This document shows, piece by piece, positions 1-7,928 of a stretch of DNA of 12,911 nt; positions within the stretch are counted from its first letter, which is position 1, and the number at the start of each line of letters is the position of its first letter. Origin of the DNA: an uncultured Acidimicrobiia bacterium (lineage in GTDB: Bacteria > Actinomycetota > Acidimicrobiia > Spongiisociales > UBA5794); contig CAJWGC010000015.1 of assembly GCA_913031525.1 (NCBI GenBank), positions 1 through 12,911 on the forward strand, written 5' to 3'. The notes under the pieces were generated by a model. It saw nothing but the letters and a program-made list of their open reading frames with translations. It did not search any database and was not told the origin of the DNA. The position numbers and the translations under genes are program-made.

Positions 1-730
1 CTATCCCTGTCCAAAGTCGGAACGATTCTATACCTTGGGCTAAAAGCATTTCTTCTCCGTCAGCGCGAGGTATTTCTCTGCGCTTCGCTTCCTCTAAAGC
101 CGGAGTAAGCGAATCTCGATAGGTCATATCAAACAATGCAACGCAGACTTTGATTACAGGACCAGGGAGTTCCTCCCCCTTCATGCCGAGTGGCGTGGCG
201 TTAACTATCGATGCCCCGATAACAGGATTTTCCCATGGTATAAGATCCGCAGATACTCCAAGATCATCGACCAGAGCTCGGGCCTTTCCTATGTCACGAG
301 CGCTAACGAAAAGCTCTCGAGATTCGAGTGCCAGTAATGCGGCGGCTGCCGCTCCACCTGCTCCGAGCACCATCACCGGTCCAAAATCTGGCAAACCTGC
401 GGTTTTCCAAACGTCTCGGACTCCGGCAATATCGGTGTTGTACCCGACTACGTCGTCGCCAACTCTCACCAAGGTGTTAACAGCCGCCGCACGCTCTGCC
501 TGAGGATCAAGCATGTCGCACAGTTCTGCGGCAATCCGCTTATGTGGCATGGTTACGTTCGCGCCGTCCAAATCACCACTTCTTAATTCCTCGATTGCCT
601 GTCGCACTCCCGCCTCATCCACCCGTCGCGTTCGATATTCACCGGGCACACCCGCAGCTCGTAGGGCTGCATTTTGAATCACTGGCGACAGAGAATGAGC
701 AACGGGATCACCCAGAACAACGAGCTTCAT
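1..730 (-). CDS. aroE: Shikimate dehydrogenase, 3'-truncated by window end
   Basis: Shikimate dehydrogenase reduces 3-dehydroshikimate to shikimate with NADPH, the fourth step of the cytosolic shikimate pathway to aromatic amino acids. I translated 243 codons from the ATG; no stop is reached at the window edge, so the last part of the C-terminal helix is missing. Visible hallmarks are the substrate-binding HSLSP (residues 12-16), NVTMPHK with the catalytic Lys64, YNTD with the catalytic Asp100, the nucleotide-binding loop VLGAGGAAAA (about 121-130), the NATPLGM motif (about 177-183) and the late MLLAQG segment (about 228-233). The ATG overlaps the mltG stop by four bases (ATGA), which implies translational coupling. 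The family is usually 270-290 residues, so roughly 30-45 residues lie outside. A quinate/shikimate paralogue is possible, but the biosynthetic context favours AroE. Confidence 0.95.
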   Translation of the reverse strand, partial: MKLVVLGDPVAHSLSPVIQNAALRAAGVPGEYRTRRVDEAGVRQAIEELRSGDLDGANVTMPHKRIAAELCDMLDPQAERAAAVNTLVRVGDDVVGYNTDIAGVRDVWKTAGLPDFGPVMVLGAGGAAAAALLALESRELFVSARDIGKARALVDDLGVSADLIPWENPVIGASIVNATPLGMKGEELPGPVIKVCVALFDMTYRDSLTPALEEAKRREIPRADGEEMLLAQGIESFRLWTGI

Positions 731-1863
731 GGAAAAACACCATCTGCTCTCGCTTGGGCCACTTTCTCATTGTGTTCTTCGAGTGTTTCGCTAAACCCGA
801 GAGAACCGTCTGTATCCGACAGAACGAAGTAGTAATAACCTGTATCTGCCGGAGCTGCAGCCGACTCGAGTGAGGAGACGCGTACCCCGGAAATAGGTGT
901 TGGTGGCAAACGGTCGATTAGATACGTGTTATACGGTGAATCAATCTCTAAGTGACTCAAAAGAACTCGGTCTGGCGTACTCCCTAAGGCATATACCACG
1001 GTAACATCCAATTGCAGTCGTTGACCGATCACCAGACGGTTATAGATAGTGCTAGAAACATTTGCACGATCTTTCTCCAGCATCGCTTCCTTCTCTATCA
1101 AAGAAGCAATGATCAAACCGTCATACGGGGTCAGATCGAGTTCTGCCAATTGACTCCAATCGAGCCTCGACACTCTGGCAGCTAGTGTGTCAGCCATTCG
1201 TTGAAGAATAAGGCCCGGCGTTGCTTCGATCGTAAACTCATAAGTATCGGGCGCGAGCAGCCCTTCCCACGCCGCAAGTAAACCTAGAGTGTCGGGAAGG
1301 TCGCTGGGTAGATAAATCGAATTCACCTCCCCCTTAAGAAGCGCTGACTCAAAGTCCCCAACGCTAAAACCTGTTTCCTCTGCGAGAGATTCCAACATCT
1401 CTTCGATCCTGAGACCCTCGATCACTGTGAGCCGAAAGGTTTCGAGTATCGGGGGGCCTGAAACGAGCTGATCGATGAGATCCTCGTGAGACGAACCCGT
1501 CATCATTTCATAACTTCCCGCCTGAAGTCGTCCTGCCGATCCAGCTTTACGAACGTCGTTCTCGAAAGCACCTCCATCAGCAATAACGTTCTCGTCGACC
1601 AGAATTTCAGCGATACGCCTAGCAGTTGACCCCGCAGGTATCTCAACAGTGACCTCGAGTCCGGCAATTAGTTCAGGGGCTACGTCAACGGTTCCGACTC
1701 GTTCGGCGAGATTACGAGCCAATCCATAGCCAAATACTGCAATAGCTACAATCGAAAAAAGAACAAAAACAACTCGGCTCATCGTGATCCACCACGGTCG
1801 ATACGCCGGCTCCTCGGGGAGTTTCTCCTCGATGACATATTCAACGACCCGACGATCACTCAT
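727..1863 (-). CDS. mltG: Endolytic murein transglycosylase MltG (YceG-like)
   Basis: MltG is a membrane-anchored lytic transglycosylase that cleaves nascent peptidoglycan strands and is thought to set glycan chain termination. The 378-residue protein has a short cytoplasmic N-terminus rich in Glu and Pro, one membrane segment at about residues 30-48 (VVFVLFSIVAIAVFGYGLA), and an extracytoplasmic region. A LysM-like subdomain is likely at about 70-135 (VTVEIPAGSTARRIAEIL), followed by the YceG catalytic domain. Family signatures are ASLIEKEA with the presumed catalytic Glu257, LQLDVTVVYALG (283-294) and SPYNTY...LPPTPISGV (309-327). The ATG overlaps the end of ruvX by eight bases, and GAGG lies seven bases upstream of it inside ruvX. 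The ruvX-mltG-aroE order is common in Actinobacteria and suggests coupled expression. Nothing looks broken. Confidence 0.95.
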   Translation of the reverse strand: MSDRRVVEYVIEEKLPEEPAYRPWWITMSRVVFVLFSIVAIAVFGYGLARNLAERVGTVDVAPELIAGLEVTVEIPAGSTARRIAEILVDENVIADGGAFENDVRKAGSAGRLQAGSYEMMTGSSHEDLIDQLVSGPPILETFRLTVIEGLRIEEMLESLAEETGFSVGDFESALLKGEVNSIYLPSDLPDTLGLLAAWEGLLAPDTYEFTIEATPGLILQRMADTLAARVSRLDWSQLAELDLTPYDGLIIASLIEKEAMLEKDRANVSSTIYNRLVIGQRLQLDVTVVYALGSTPDRVLLSHLEIDSPYNTYLIDRLPPTPISGVRVSSLESAAAPADTGYYYFVLSDTDGSLGFSETLEEHNEKVAQARADGVFP

Positions 1864-2281
1864 AACGTTCCTCGTTCAACGCATCCAAGTACCCCTGAAG
1901 CATGAACGCCGCAGCCACCTTGTCGCGAATGTCTCGGCGTCGTTCACGTCGCATACCCGATTCCAACAATGCTTTCTCTGCTTGCACGGTGGTAAAACGC
2001 TCATCCCAGTAAATGAGGTTCCTTCCCAATGGTCGGATAATCTCTTCGCCGAATCGACGTGCTTCCGCTGCTGCCTTTCCTTCATCTCCCGTCAAAGACA
2101 CTGGTAGCCCAACAACGATGCAGTCAATTTCCAACTCGTCGCATAGGGAGGCAATGCGCTCGGCGACATCCTCTTTCTGTTGATCAATCACTACATGAGG
2201 AGTTGCTACGCGGTGGCCTGGATCGGATAGGGCTACGCCGATCCTCCGCTCACCAGGATCGAGTCCAAGAACACGACCCAG
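1856..2281 (-). CDS. ruvX: RuvX/YqgF RNase H-fold nuclease, probable CTG start
   Basis: RuvX (YqgF) is an RNase H-fold nuclease of the Holliday-junction resolvase superfamily; the family is also linked to pre-16S rRNA maturation. No ATG, GTG or TTG occurs in frame between the alaS stop and codon 31. A GTG start at 2191 would remove the catalytic GLDPG motif. Starting at the CTG at 2281-2279 gives 141 residues with the standard N-terminus MGRVLGLDPGERRIGVALSD. Asp8, VGLPVSLTG (57-65), WDERFTT (92-98, with Glu94) and Asp120 are the conserved and acidic site motifs. A perfect GGAGG sits six bases upstream of the CTG, inside the end of alaS, and the alaS TGA ends one base before the CTG, so reinitiation is plausible. 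A sequencing error converting ATG to CTG cannot be excluded. The function call is firm; the start is well supported but unusual. Confidence 0.92.
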   Translation of the reverse strand: MGRVLGLDPGERRIGVALSDPGHRVATPHVVIDQQKEDVAERIASLCDELEIDCIVVGLPVSLTGDEGKAAAEARRFGEEIIRPLGRNLIYWDERFTTVQAEKALLESGMRRERRRDIRDKVAAAFMLQGYLDALNEERYE

Positions 2282-2282
2282 T

Positions 2283-4904
2283 TCACACCTCCAAAAGCGC
2301 GGCTCTAGCCTTCGTACGGACTTCCTCTAGAGCATCACGAAGACGATCCCCTAGTGGCCCTCCAGCTTGAGCCATTGCCGGATCCTTGCTTCCGCCACCT
2401 CCAAGCAAACGAGCAGCAGATGCAATCAAGTCCCCAGCAGATATGCCGGCCTTTACTAATTCTGGAGAGACAAACACCACCAAAGCACCTTTACCGTCGT
2501 GCGTGGAGCCGAAGACGCCGATCCCAGACCCAAGCCGCGATCGCACGTGAAGCGCCAGCGCTCGCAATGCATCAGATGGAAGCTCATGTTGCGCTTCCAC
2601 AACGAGGGCGTGACCCGCATGATTTTCAGTTCGGTCGAGAATTCCTTCAGTAGCGTCCGACCTCTCCTTCGATTCGAATCTCGCGATTCTTTCTTCATAA
2701 GTAGCAATACGGTCCTGAAGTTGCCCTATCGCATCATTCAACTGCCCAGGTTGAGCGCGAAGTTTCTCAAGCGCAGAATCCATCTGGGTGCGAAATCCCA
2801 TCAAGCGCTCGTAAGCAGCAAGGCCGGTTAGTGCCTCCACTCTCCTCGTGTTAGCCGCGACCGATACTTCCGATACCAGCACTAGGGGCCCAATCTGCCC
2901 AGCGCTAGAAACATGAGTACCTCCGCAGAATTCTGTCGAAAAGTCCCCCACTTTGACCACACGAACCCGATCTCCATACTTATCCCCAAAAAACGCTAGA
3001 GCCCCCATTCGCTCTGCTTCTTCCTTCGAGGTATCTAACGTCGACACTCCAACGTTCTTGATTATTCGGGAGTTAACCTCCCGTTCTATGTCAAGGAGCT
3101 CTTTCGGATCTGTCGATGTGTGATGGCTGAAGTCGAACCGAAGTCGATCGTCGGCAACTAGAGACCCGGCCTGTTGGACATGATCTCCTACCACCTCTCG
3201 GAGACCCCAGTGAAGTATGTGTGTACCAGTGTGATTCTTACGTATACGTTCACGGCGATCCCCATCGATAGCCAGTTTCGCGTCTTGACCAATCTGAATG
3301 TATCCCGCCTTCACTATTCCACGATGGCCATGTATGCCGGGAACTGAATATTGCGTATCTCCAATCTGAACTGTTCCTGTCTCCGATGCCACAACTCCAC
3401 TGTCACCAATCTGACCACCTGACTCTGCGTAAAAAGGAGTCCGGTTTAGAAACAGCTCAATCTCTTGCCCAGCGTCAGCTCGATCCACCATCTCGCCTTC
3501 TCTCAGAATCGCGAGAACTTGACCCGAACCTTCGTCATGTTGATATCCAATAAATTCAGTACTGTCTACACCGGATAGAAGGGATCGATACGCGTCCGCT
3601 GTCTTTGCTTCTTTCCCACCCTTGTAATGCTGCCTAGCGCGCTTACGCTGCGCTGTCATCATTTGCTCAAACTCCTTGCTATCAAGATTGATCCCCCGTT
3701 CAGCGAGAATCTCCTCCGTGAGTTCTCGAGGGAAACCGTAAGTATCATGGAGTTTGAACGCTGCGGCGCCTGGAAAAACAGCGCCAGGACTAAGTCGACT
3801 GAGTTCCTCTTCAAGCAATTGGTGACCTGACGCTAGCGTTCTCCTGAACCGCACTTCCTCTCGCTCGGCCATCTCTGTGACTGCGTCGCGTTTAGCCAAA
3901 AGATCCGGATAGGCCTCTCCCATCACCTCTATCGTTCGATCGATGAGCTTCGACATTACAAGCGATTCTGCGCCCAATAGCGAGGCGTGTCTGATCACGC
4001 GTCGCAGTAGCCTCCTTAGAACGTATCCTCTCCCCTCGTTCGAAGGAACCACACTATCTGCAAGGAGAAAAGTGACGGCCCGTCCATGATCAGCCATGAT
4101 CCGGATGCCGACATCCGTCCGTTCCGAATGTCCGAAAGATACGCCTGTAGCCTCTTCTGCTGAGGCCACAATCGGGCGAACCGAGTCAATATCAAAGTTC
4201 GAATTGACATTCTGGAGAACGCTCGCAATACGCTCTAGCCCTGCTCCCGTATCTATGTTCTTAGCGGGTAGATCTCCGACCACACGATAAGGTTTGTCCT
4301 GAATATTCTGCATGAAAACGAGGTTCCAGATCTCCATAAAACGCTCCTCGTCTACAACGGGGCCTCCGTCTGGACCGTACCCTTCACCTCTGTCATAAAA
4401 GATTTCTGACGCGGGCCCGCACGGACCGGGAACGCCCATATGCCAGAAGTTATCTTCGCCGCGACGCTGCAGTCGATCAGGATGGATTCCGACATGATCA
4501 ATCCATATCTCAGCCGCTTCGTCGTCGGAAAGATGCACGGTGAACCACAGCCGTTCAGGGTCTAAGCCGAACCCTTCAGTAACTAGCTCATAAGCCCACG
4601 GGATTGCTTGTTCTTTGAAATAATCGCCAAAGCTAAAGTTCCCCAGCATCTCGAAAAAAGTGAGATGCCGAGATGTAGTTCCTACGATGTCTATGTCACT
4701 CGTTCGTGCACACTTCTGCACAGTGGCTGCTCTCAAGTGCGGGGCAGGCTCTTCCCCAAGCATGTAGGGTTTGAAGGGAACCATTCCTGCACTGGTCAAT
4801 AGCAATGTCGGATCGACGGGAATTAGCGAAGCCGAGGGCACAATGACATGAGCGCGCTCCTTGAAGAAGTCTAAGAATACGTTGCGGATCTGGTTTGAAT
4901 CCAT
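2283..4904 (-). CDS. alaS: Alanyl-tRNA synthetase
   Basis: Cytosolic class II synthetase that charges tRNA-Ala and edits mischarged Ser/Gly-tRNA-Ala. At 873 residues it is full length for bacteria. The catalytic core occupies about residues 1-245, with KCARTSDIDIVG (64-75), the motif 2 region FFEMLGNFSFGDYF (83-96), GPCGPASEI (160-168) and DTGAGLERI (218-226). The tRNA recognition region follows. The editing domain carries the zinc-binding set HTGTH (His558, His562) and CGGTH (Cys660, His664), all present, so editing should be functional. A coiled coil lies at about 700-750, and the C-Ala domain ends with GGGGSKDPAMAQAGG (835-849). The ATG is 12 bases after hisS, with no clear Shine-Dalgarno. 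The order before ruvX-mltG-aroE is the usual actinobacterial one. Confidence 0.98.
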   Translation of the reverse strand: MDSNQIRNVFLDFFKERAHVIVPSASLIPVDPTLLLTSAGMVPFKPYMLGEEPAPHLRAATVQKCARTSDIDIVGTTSRHLTFFEMLGNFSFGDYFKEQAIPWAYELVTEGFGLDPERLWFTVHLSDDEAAEIWIDHVGIHPDRLQRRGEDNFWHMGVPGPCGPASEIFYDRGEGYGPDGGPVVDEERFMEIWNLVFMQNIQDKPYRVVGDLPAKNIDTGAGLERIASVLQNVNSNFDIDSVRPIVASAEEATGVSFGHSERTDVGIRIMADHGRAVTFLLADSVVPSNEGRGYVLRRLLRRVIRHASLLGAESLVMSKLIDRTIEVMGEAYPDLLAKRDAVTEMAEREEVRFRRTLASGHQLLEEELSRLSPGAVFPGAAAFKLHDTYGFPRELTEEILAERGINLDSKEFEQMMTAQRKRARQHYKGGKEAKTADAYRSLLSGVDSTEFIGYQHDEGSGQVLAILREGEMVDRADAGQEIELFLNRTPFYAESGGQIGDSGVVASETGTVQIGDTQYSVPGIHGHRGIVKAGYIQIGQDAKLAIDGDRRERIRKNHTGTHILHWGLREVVGDHVQQAGSLVADDRLRFDFSHHTSTDPKELLDIEREVNSRIIKNVGVSTLDTSKEEAERMGALAFFGDKYGDRVRVVKVGDFSTEFCGGTHVSSAGQIGPLVLVSEVSVAANTRRVEALTGLAAYERLMGFRTQMDSALEKLRAQPGQLNDAIGQLQDRIATYEERIARFESKERSDATEGILDRTENHAGHALVVEAQHELPSDALRALALHVRSRLGSGIGVFGSTHDGKGALVVFVSPELVKAGISAGDLIASAARLLGGGGSKDPAMAQAGGPLGDRLRDALEEVRTKARAALLEV
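2288..2292 (-). promoter_or_regulatory. Shine-Dalgarno for ruvX
   Basis: The minus strand reads GGAGG six bases before the CTG codon at 2281, overlapping the last codons of alaS. It is one of the strongest ribosome binding sites in the window. Together with the conserved N-terminal protein sequence it decides the non-canonical start of ruvX. Confidence 0.75.
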
Positions 4905-4916
4905 CAGTCGTTGAGG

Positions 4917-6275
4917 TTAGCGAGAGACTTCCGGTGTATCGGCAGAGTCGATAGGATCCGTGATCTCACAGCAGGCAGAAACTAAGTCAATTCGTTGAAC
5001 CTCTTGTGAAGAACCCGAAAGAAGATCCTTGAGCTGGACAGTTCCCGCCTCCATCTCTTCGGGTCCCACAATGACCGCTACCCGATGACCCTTCCGGTTC
5101 GCATATCTGAGCTGAGCACGCAATCTTCTAGCATCAGGGTAAAGCTCAACGTCGACACCAGCTCTACGTAACTCGGCAGCAATCTCCAAAGATGTCACTG
5201 CCCGCTCATCATCAAAAATTGTGACCAATACTTCGGCTGGCACACTGCGTTTTTCGATCATTCCCAGTTCTGTCATCGCCACAAGTAGACGATCAACACC
5301 TAACGAAGCTCCTACGCCCGGTAGTTCCTCCTTCGAATACACAGCCGCAAGATTGTCGTATCGTCCCCCAGAACAGCAACTACCGATCTCAGGTAAATCA
5401 TCTAAGAACGTCTCGTAAACCACGCCGGTGTAGTAGTCGAGCCCACGAGCAATAGAAGGATCCAACTGAAACTTCGAAGTATCGGCGCCTGCAGCTTTTA
5501 TTCCTTTGAACAGCGCTGAGAGATCGTCGATCCCATCCTGTCCTTCGTCGCTGCCTTGAACTATATCTTCCATCTCAATCAACAATTCTTCATTGGATCC
5601 GTTGACCTGAAGAAACCTCAAGATCTTCTCAGCTTGAGCCGATGTAGCGCCACAAGAAAATTCGAGTTCCTCTTGGACTGCGCTTGGCCCTGCCTTTCTG
5701 ATCTTGTCAATCGCTCGAAGTACAGCGATCGAATCCGTTTCGAGTCCGATTCTTTCTAGAAGCCCAGCCAAGACACGCCGATCGTTAATCCGGATCGTGA
5801 ACCGCTCAAATCCAAATGCGTTGAAAAGATCGTGGATGACGAGAACAGTCTCAATATCTGCAAGGACCGAAGACGTACCGATTGTATCGAAATCACACTG
5901 AACAAATTCCCTGTAGCGACCGCGTTGTGTGTTCTCGCCGCGCCAAACAGGTCCCACGTGATACCGCTTAAACGGCATACCCAGCGTTCCTAGATGTTGA
6001 GCGACAAAACGAGCTAACGGCACAGTCAAGTCGAATCGAAGTGCAACATCCCTTCCCCCGGGATCGTTAAATCTGTAGAGCTGCTTGTCACTCTCCACGC
6101 CACCTTTCCTCAGAAGGATCTCAGAGTGTTCCAGCGCCGGGGTCTCGATTGGGGCAAATCCATAGGATCTATAGACCGCTTTCGCTATATCGATGAGACG
6201 CTCACGCGGCAACATCATTTCTGGGATGAAGTCTCGAAAGCCTTTGAGAGTACGTGGGGTAATGCGCTCAACCAT
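4917..6275 (-). CDS. hisS: Histidyl-tRNA synthetase, divergent type
   Basis: Class II synthetase that charges tRNA-His with histidine in the cytosol. From the ATG at 6275 it has 452 residues; an in-frame TTG at 6287 would add four. I prefer the ATG because MVERITPRTLKGFRDF is the usual family N-terminus; neither start has a clear Shine-Dalgarno. Visible are PRTLKGFRDF (7-16), motif 2 GPVWRGENTQRGRYREF (108-124) followed by VQCDFDTIG, the histidine-specific ARGLDYYTG (276-284), CSGGRYDNL (301-309) and motif 3 GASLGVDRL (322-330). An anticodon-binding domain fills about 347-428. From memory, the QCDxDTIG and CSGGRYDNLA wording differs from the common actinobacterial enzyme and resembles a second HisRS type found in scattered bacteria including Alphaproteobacteria. 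Its site between rarA and alaS is also unusual, since Actinobacteria normally carry hisS just before aspS. Replacement by transfer is an inference. Confidence 0.95.
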   Translation of the reverse strand: MVERITPRTLKGFRDFIPEMMLPRERLIDIAKAVYRSYGFAPIETPALEHSEILLRKGGVESDKQLYRFNDPGGRDVALRFDLTVPLARFVAQHLGTLGMPFKRYHVGPVWRGENTQRGRYREFVQCDFDTIGTSSVLADIETVLVIHDLFNAFGFERFTIRINDRRVLAGLLERIGLETDSIAVLRAIDKIRKAGPSAVQEELEFSCGATSAQAEKILRFLQVNGSNEELLIEMEDIVQGSDEGQDGIDDLSALFKGIKAAGADTSKFQLDPSIARGLDYYTGVVYETFLDDLPEIGSCCSGGRYDNLAAVYSKEELPGVGASLGVDRLLVAMTELGMIEKRSVPAEVLVTIFDDERAVTSLEIAAELRRAGVDVELYPDARRLRAQLRYANRKGHRVAVIVGPEEMEAGTVQLKDLLSGSSQEVQRIDLVSACCEITDPIDSADTPEVSR

Positions 6276-6326
6276 GATGTTGATCAAGAAGGTAGTAGCT
6301 CATATCCGGTGTGGCGTGTCCGATTT

Positions 6327-6524
6327 TCAGTCTCTCTCCATTCCGGCAGCAGAAATCCGTTTCGAAGCGATATCGAGTAGATCGGCGACAGCTTGGGCAG
6401 CTCCACGGAACAGACTCATTGGAGTCATCTGTTCGCGAGCTCGACGGAGTCTCGCTGCTACGTAAGCGAACAGCCCGAACGATGCAGCCGCCCCCAAGAT
6501 AAACCAGCGAATTCGGAGGAACAT
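6327..6524 (-). CDS. Small single-pass membrane protein, DUF6167-like
   Basis: A 65-residue protein of unknown function. It begins with a short basic start, then one hydrophobic segment at about residues 7-24 (WFILGAAASFGLFAYVAA), an Arg-rich stretch (AARLRRAREQ) that by the positive-inside rule would be cytoplasmic, and an amphipathic tail with MTPMSLFRGAAQAVADLLD and a final GMERD. Small proteins of the same design (one membrane segment, a basic patch, a TP-S/L-A-helix) occur just upstream of alaS in many Actinobacteria and are catalogued as DUF6167; I assign it by design and position. It starts 23 bases after rarA, behind a weak AGGG, and ends about 51 bases before the hisS ATG. The intact frame and membrane-segment pattern argue for a real gene. 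No enzymatic motif is visible. Confidence 0.72.
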   Translation of the reverse strand: MFLRIRWFILGAAASFGLFAYVAARLRRAREQMTPMSLFRGAAQAVADLLDIASKRISAAGMERD

Positions 6525-6547
6525 GGAAGCTCACCCTAGTGATCAGA

Positions 6548-7906
6548 TTACCCGTCCTGCCGATTCCCAGAACCGGCTTTCCCGAGAATTCTGTCGATCT
6601 CAACCAATCTCATTGCCAACTCCGTCTCAGAACCACTCGACACTGGACGATAAAGAATCGTATCGGTCATTCCATCTGGTAGATACTGCTGAGCGATGAT
6701 TCGCTTTTTGGAATCGTGCGGATAGGAATATCCCATTCCATCACCAAACCCTTTTTGCCCTTCGTGGACTGCCGAGCGTAAATGTGACGGAACCTGCGCT
6801 CCCGGAGATGCCTCTATGGCATTCCGTGTCCGGCCGACAGCATCTTTCATAGAGTTGGATTTTGGAGACAATGCCAAATAAACAGCAGCTTGCGACAACG
6901 CGTAAGTGGCTTCCGGAAGGCCTACTACCTCTAAGGCACGGAACGCGTCGATCGATACGCGAAGAGCAAAATAATCCGCTAGCCCCACATCTTCTGACGC
7001 GAGTACGATCATCCGACGAGCTACGAATTTAGGATCCTCACCTGCCTCCAACATGGTGTGCAACCAATACAATGCCGCATCAGGATCAGATCCACGTAGG
7101 CTCTTTATGAAGGCCGAAATCACGTCATAATGACGATCAGAGGATTTGTCATATCGAATGACGCGGTGTTGCAAGGCTTCAGCAACATCGTCAAGCTCCA
7201 CGGTCTCCCGATCGCCAACTGTGGCAATCCTGCTAGCCAACTCAAGCGCGTTGTAAGCAAGGCGGGCATCTCCGCCAACACGGTTTGCAAGAATCTCTGA
7301 TGCTTCTCGATCGATGGAAGAAACGCCCGGCCCACGCATTCGGTCAGCCACTGCACGATTCACTAGCAACTCTATATCCTCGGGATTTAGCGGTTCTGTA
7401 CGGAAAATAGTGACCCTACTGATCAACGGAGAGTTGACCTCAAAAAACGGATTTTCGGTGGTAGCGCCGACAAGTACTACTAGGCCTTCTTCCACGCCGG
7501 GCAAAAGGGCATCTTGCTGCGCCTTGGTGAAACGATGGATCTCATCTAAGAAAAGAACCGTCCGATTCAATCCGTCTTCGATGCGTTGAGCTGCTCCAGA
7601 GAGGACGGAACGTACATCCTTTACACCCGCTGAAGTCGCAGATAGCTGCTCGAAACGAGAATTACCCGCACTGGCAACAAGTCTTGCCAACGTCGTCTTC
7701 CCAGTCCCGGGAGGGCCCCACAAAATCATGGATGTTGGCTCTCCAGACTCCACTATGGCGCGGAACGCAGCATCACGGCTAGTGAGATGATCTTGTCCGA
7801 CAACCTGCTCCAGGCTCTCCGGTCGCATTCTGGCCGCGAGCGGCGCAACTGCTCTTAATCGACTAGCGCGTTGCTGTGAAAATAAGTCATGCTTGCTGTC
7901 TGTCAC
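6548..7906 (-). CDS. rarA: RarA/MgsA-type replication-associated AAA+ ATPase
   Basis: RarA is a clamp-loader-like AAA+ ATPase that acts at stalled replication forks. I chose the GTG at 7906, which gives 452 residues beginning MTDSKHDLF, matching the family's short DLF N-terminus. The longer frame to 7978 would run about 50 bases into aspS and adds non-family sequence. Motifs are PLAARMRPESLEQVVGQDHL (22-41), Walker A GPPGTGKTT (64-72), Walker B VLFLDEIHRF (117-126), the sensor region LVGATTENP (145-153) and the SRV arginine-finger region (163-165). Near the C-terminus GMGYSYPHD and QQYLPDGM are typical of the family's tetramerisation domain. The gene starts 22 bases after aspS and lacks an evident Shine-Dalgarno. 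The aspS-rarA pairing is common in Actinobacteria. Confidence 0.95.
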   Translation of the reverse strand: MTDSKHDLFSQQRASRLRAVAPLAARMRPESLEQVVGQDHLTSRDAAFRAIVESGEPTSMILWGPPGTGKTTLARLVASAGNSRFEQLSATSAGVKDVRSVLSGAAQRIEDGLNRTVLFLDEIHRFTKAQQDALLPGVEEGLVVLVGATTENPFFEVNSPLISRVTIFRTEPLNPEDIELLVNRAVADRMRGPGVSSIDREASEILANRVGGDARLAYNALELASRIATVGDRETVELDDVAEALQHRVIRYDKSSDRHYDVISAFIKSLRGSDPDAALYWLHTMLEAGEDPKFVARRMIVLASEDVGLADYFALRVSIDAFRALEVVGLPEATYALSQAAVYLALSPKSNSMKDAVGRTRNAIEASPGAQVPSHLRSAVHEGQKGFGDGMGYSYPHDSKKRIIAQQYLPDGMTDTILYRPVSSGSETELAMRLVEIDRILGKAGSGNRQDG

Positions 7907-7928
7907 GGGGAGATAGTAAGCAGCGATT

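Noticed and set aside
150..503. Open frame of 117 codons on the plus strand
   Set aside because: It is antisense to the conserved core of aroE, has low-complexity Ser/Ala/Pro composition and no recognisable motif. Other plus-strand frames, such as 544-873 and 2059-2370, are likewise shadows of conserved minus-strand genes.
1856..2191. GTG start at 2191 for ruvX
   Set aside because: It would delete the GLDPG catalytic motif and the first beta strand, which are plainly encoded upstream in the same frame behind a good Shine-Dalgarno.
6268..6603. Minus-strand open frame of 111 codons between rarA and hisS
   Set aside because: It overlaps the end of rarA, the whole DUF6167-like gene and the hisS start in another frame. 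Its sequence is Ser/Arg-rich without motifs, whereas the overlapping 65-residue frame has a clean membrane segment and matches the expected neighbour of alaS.
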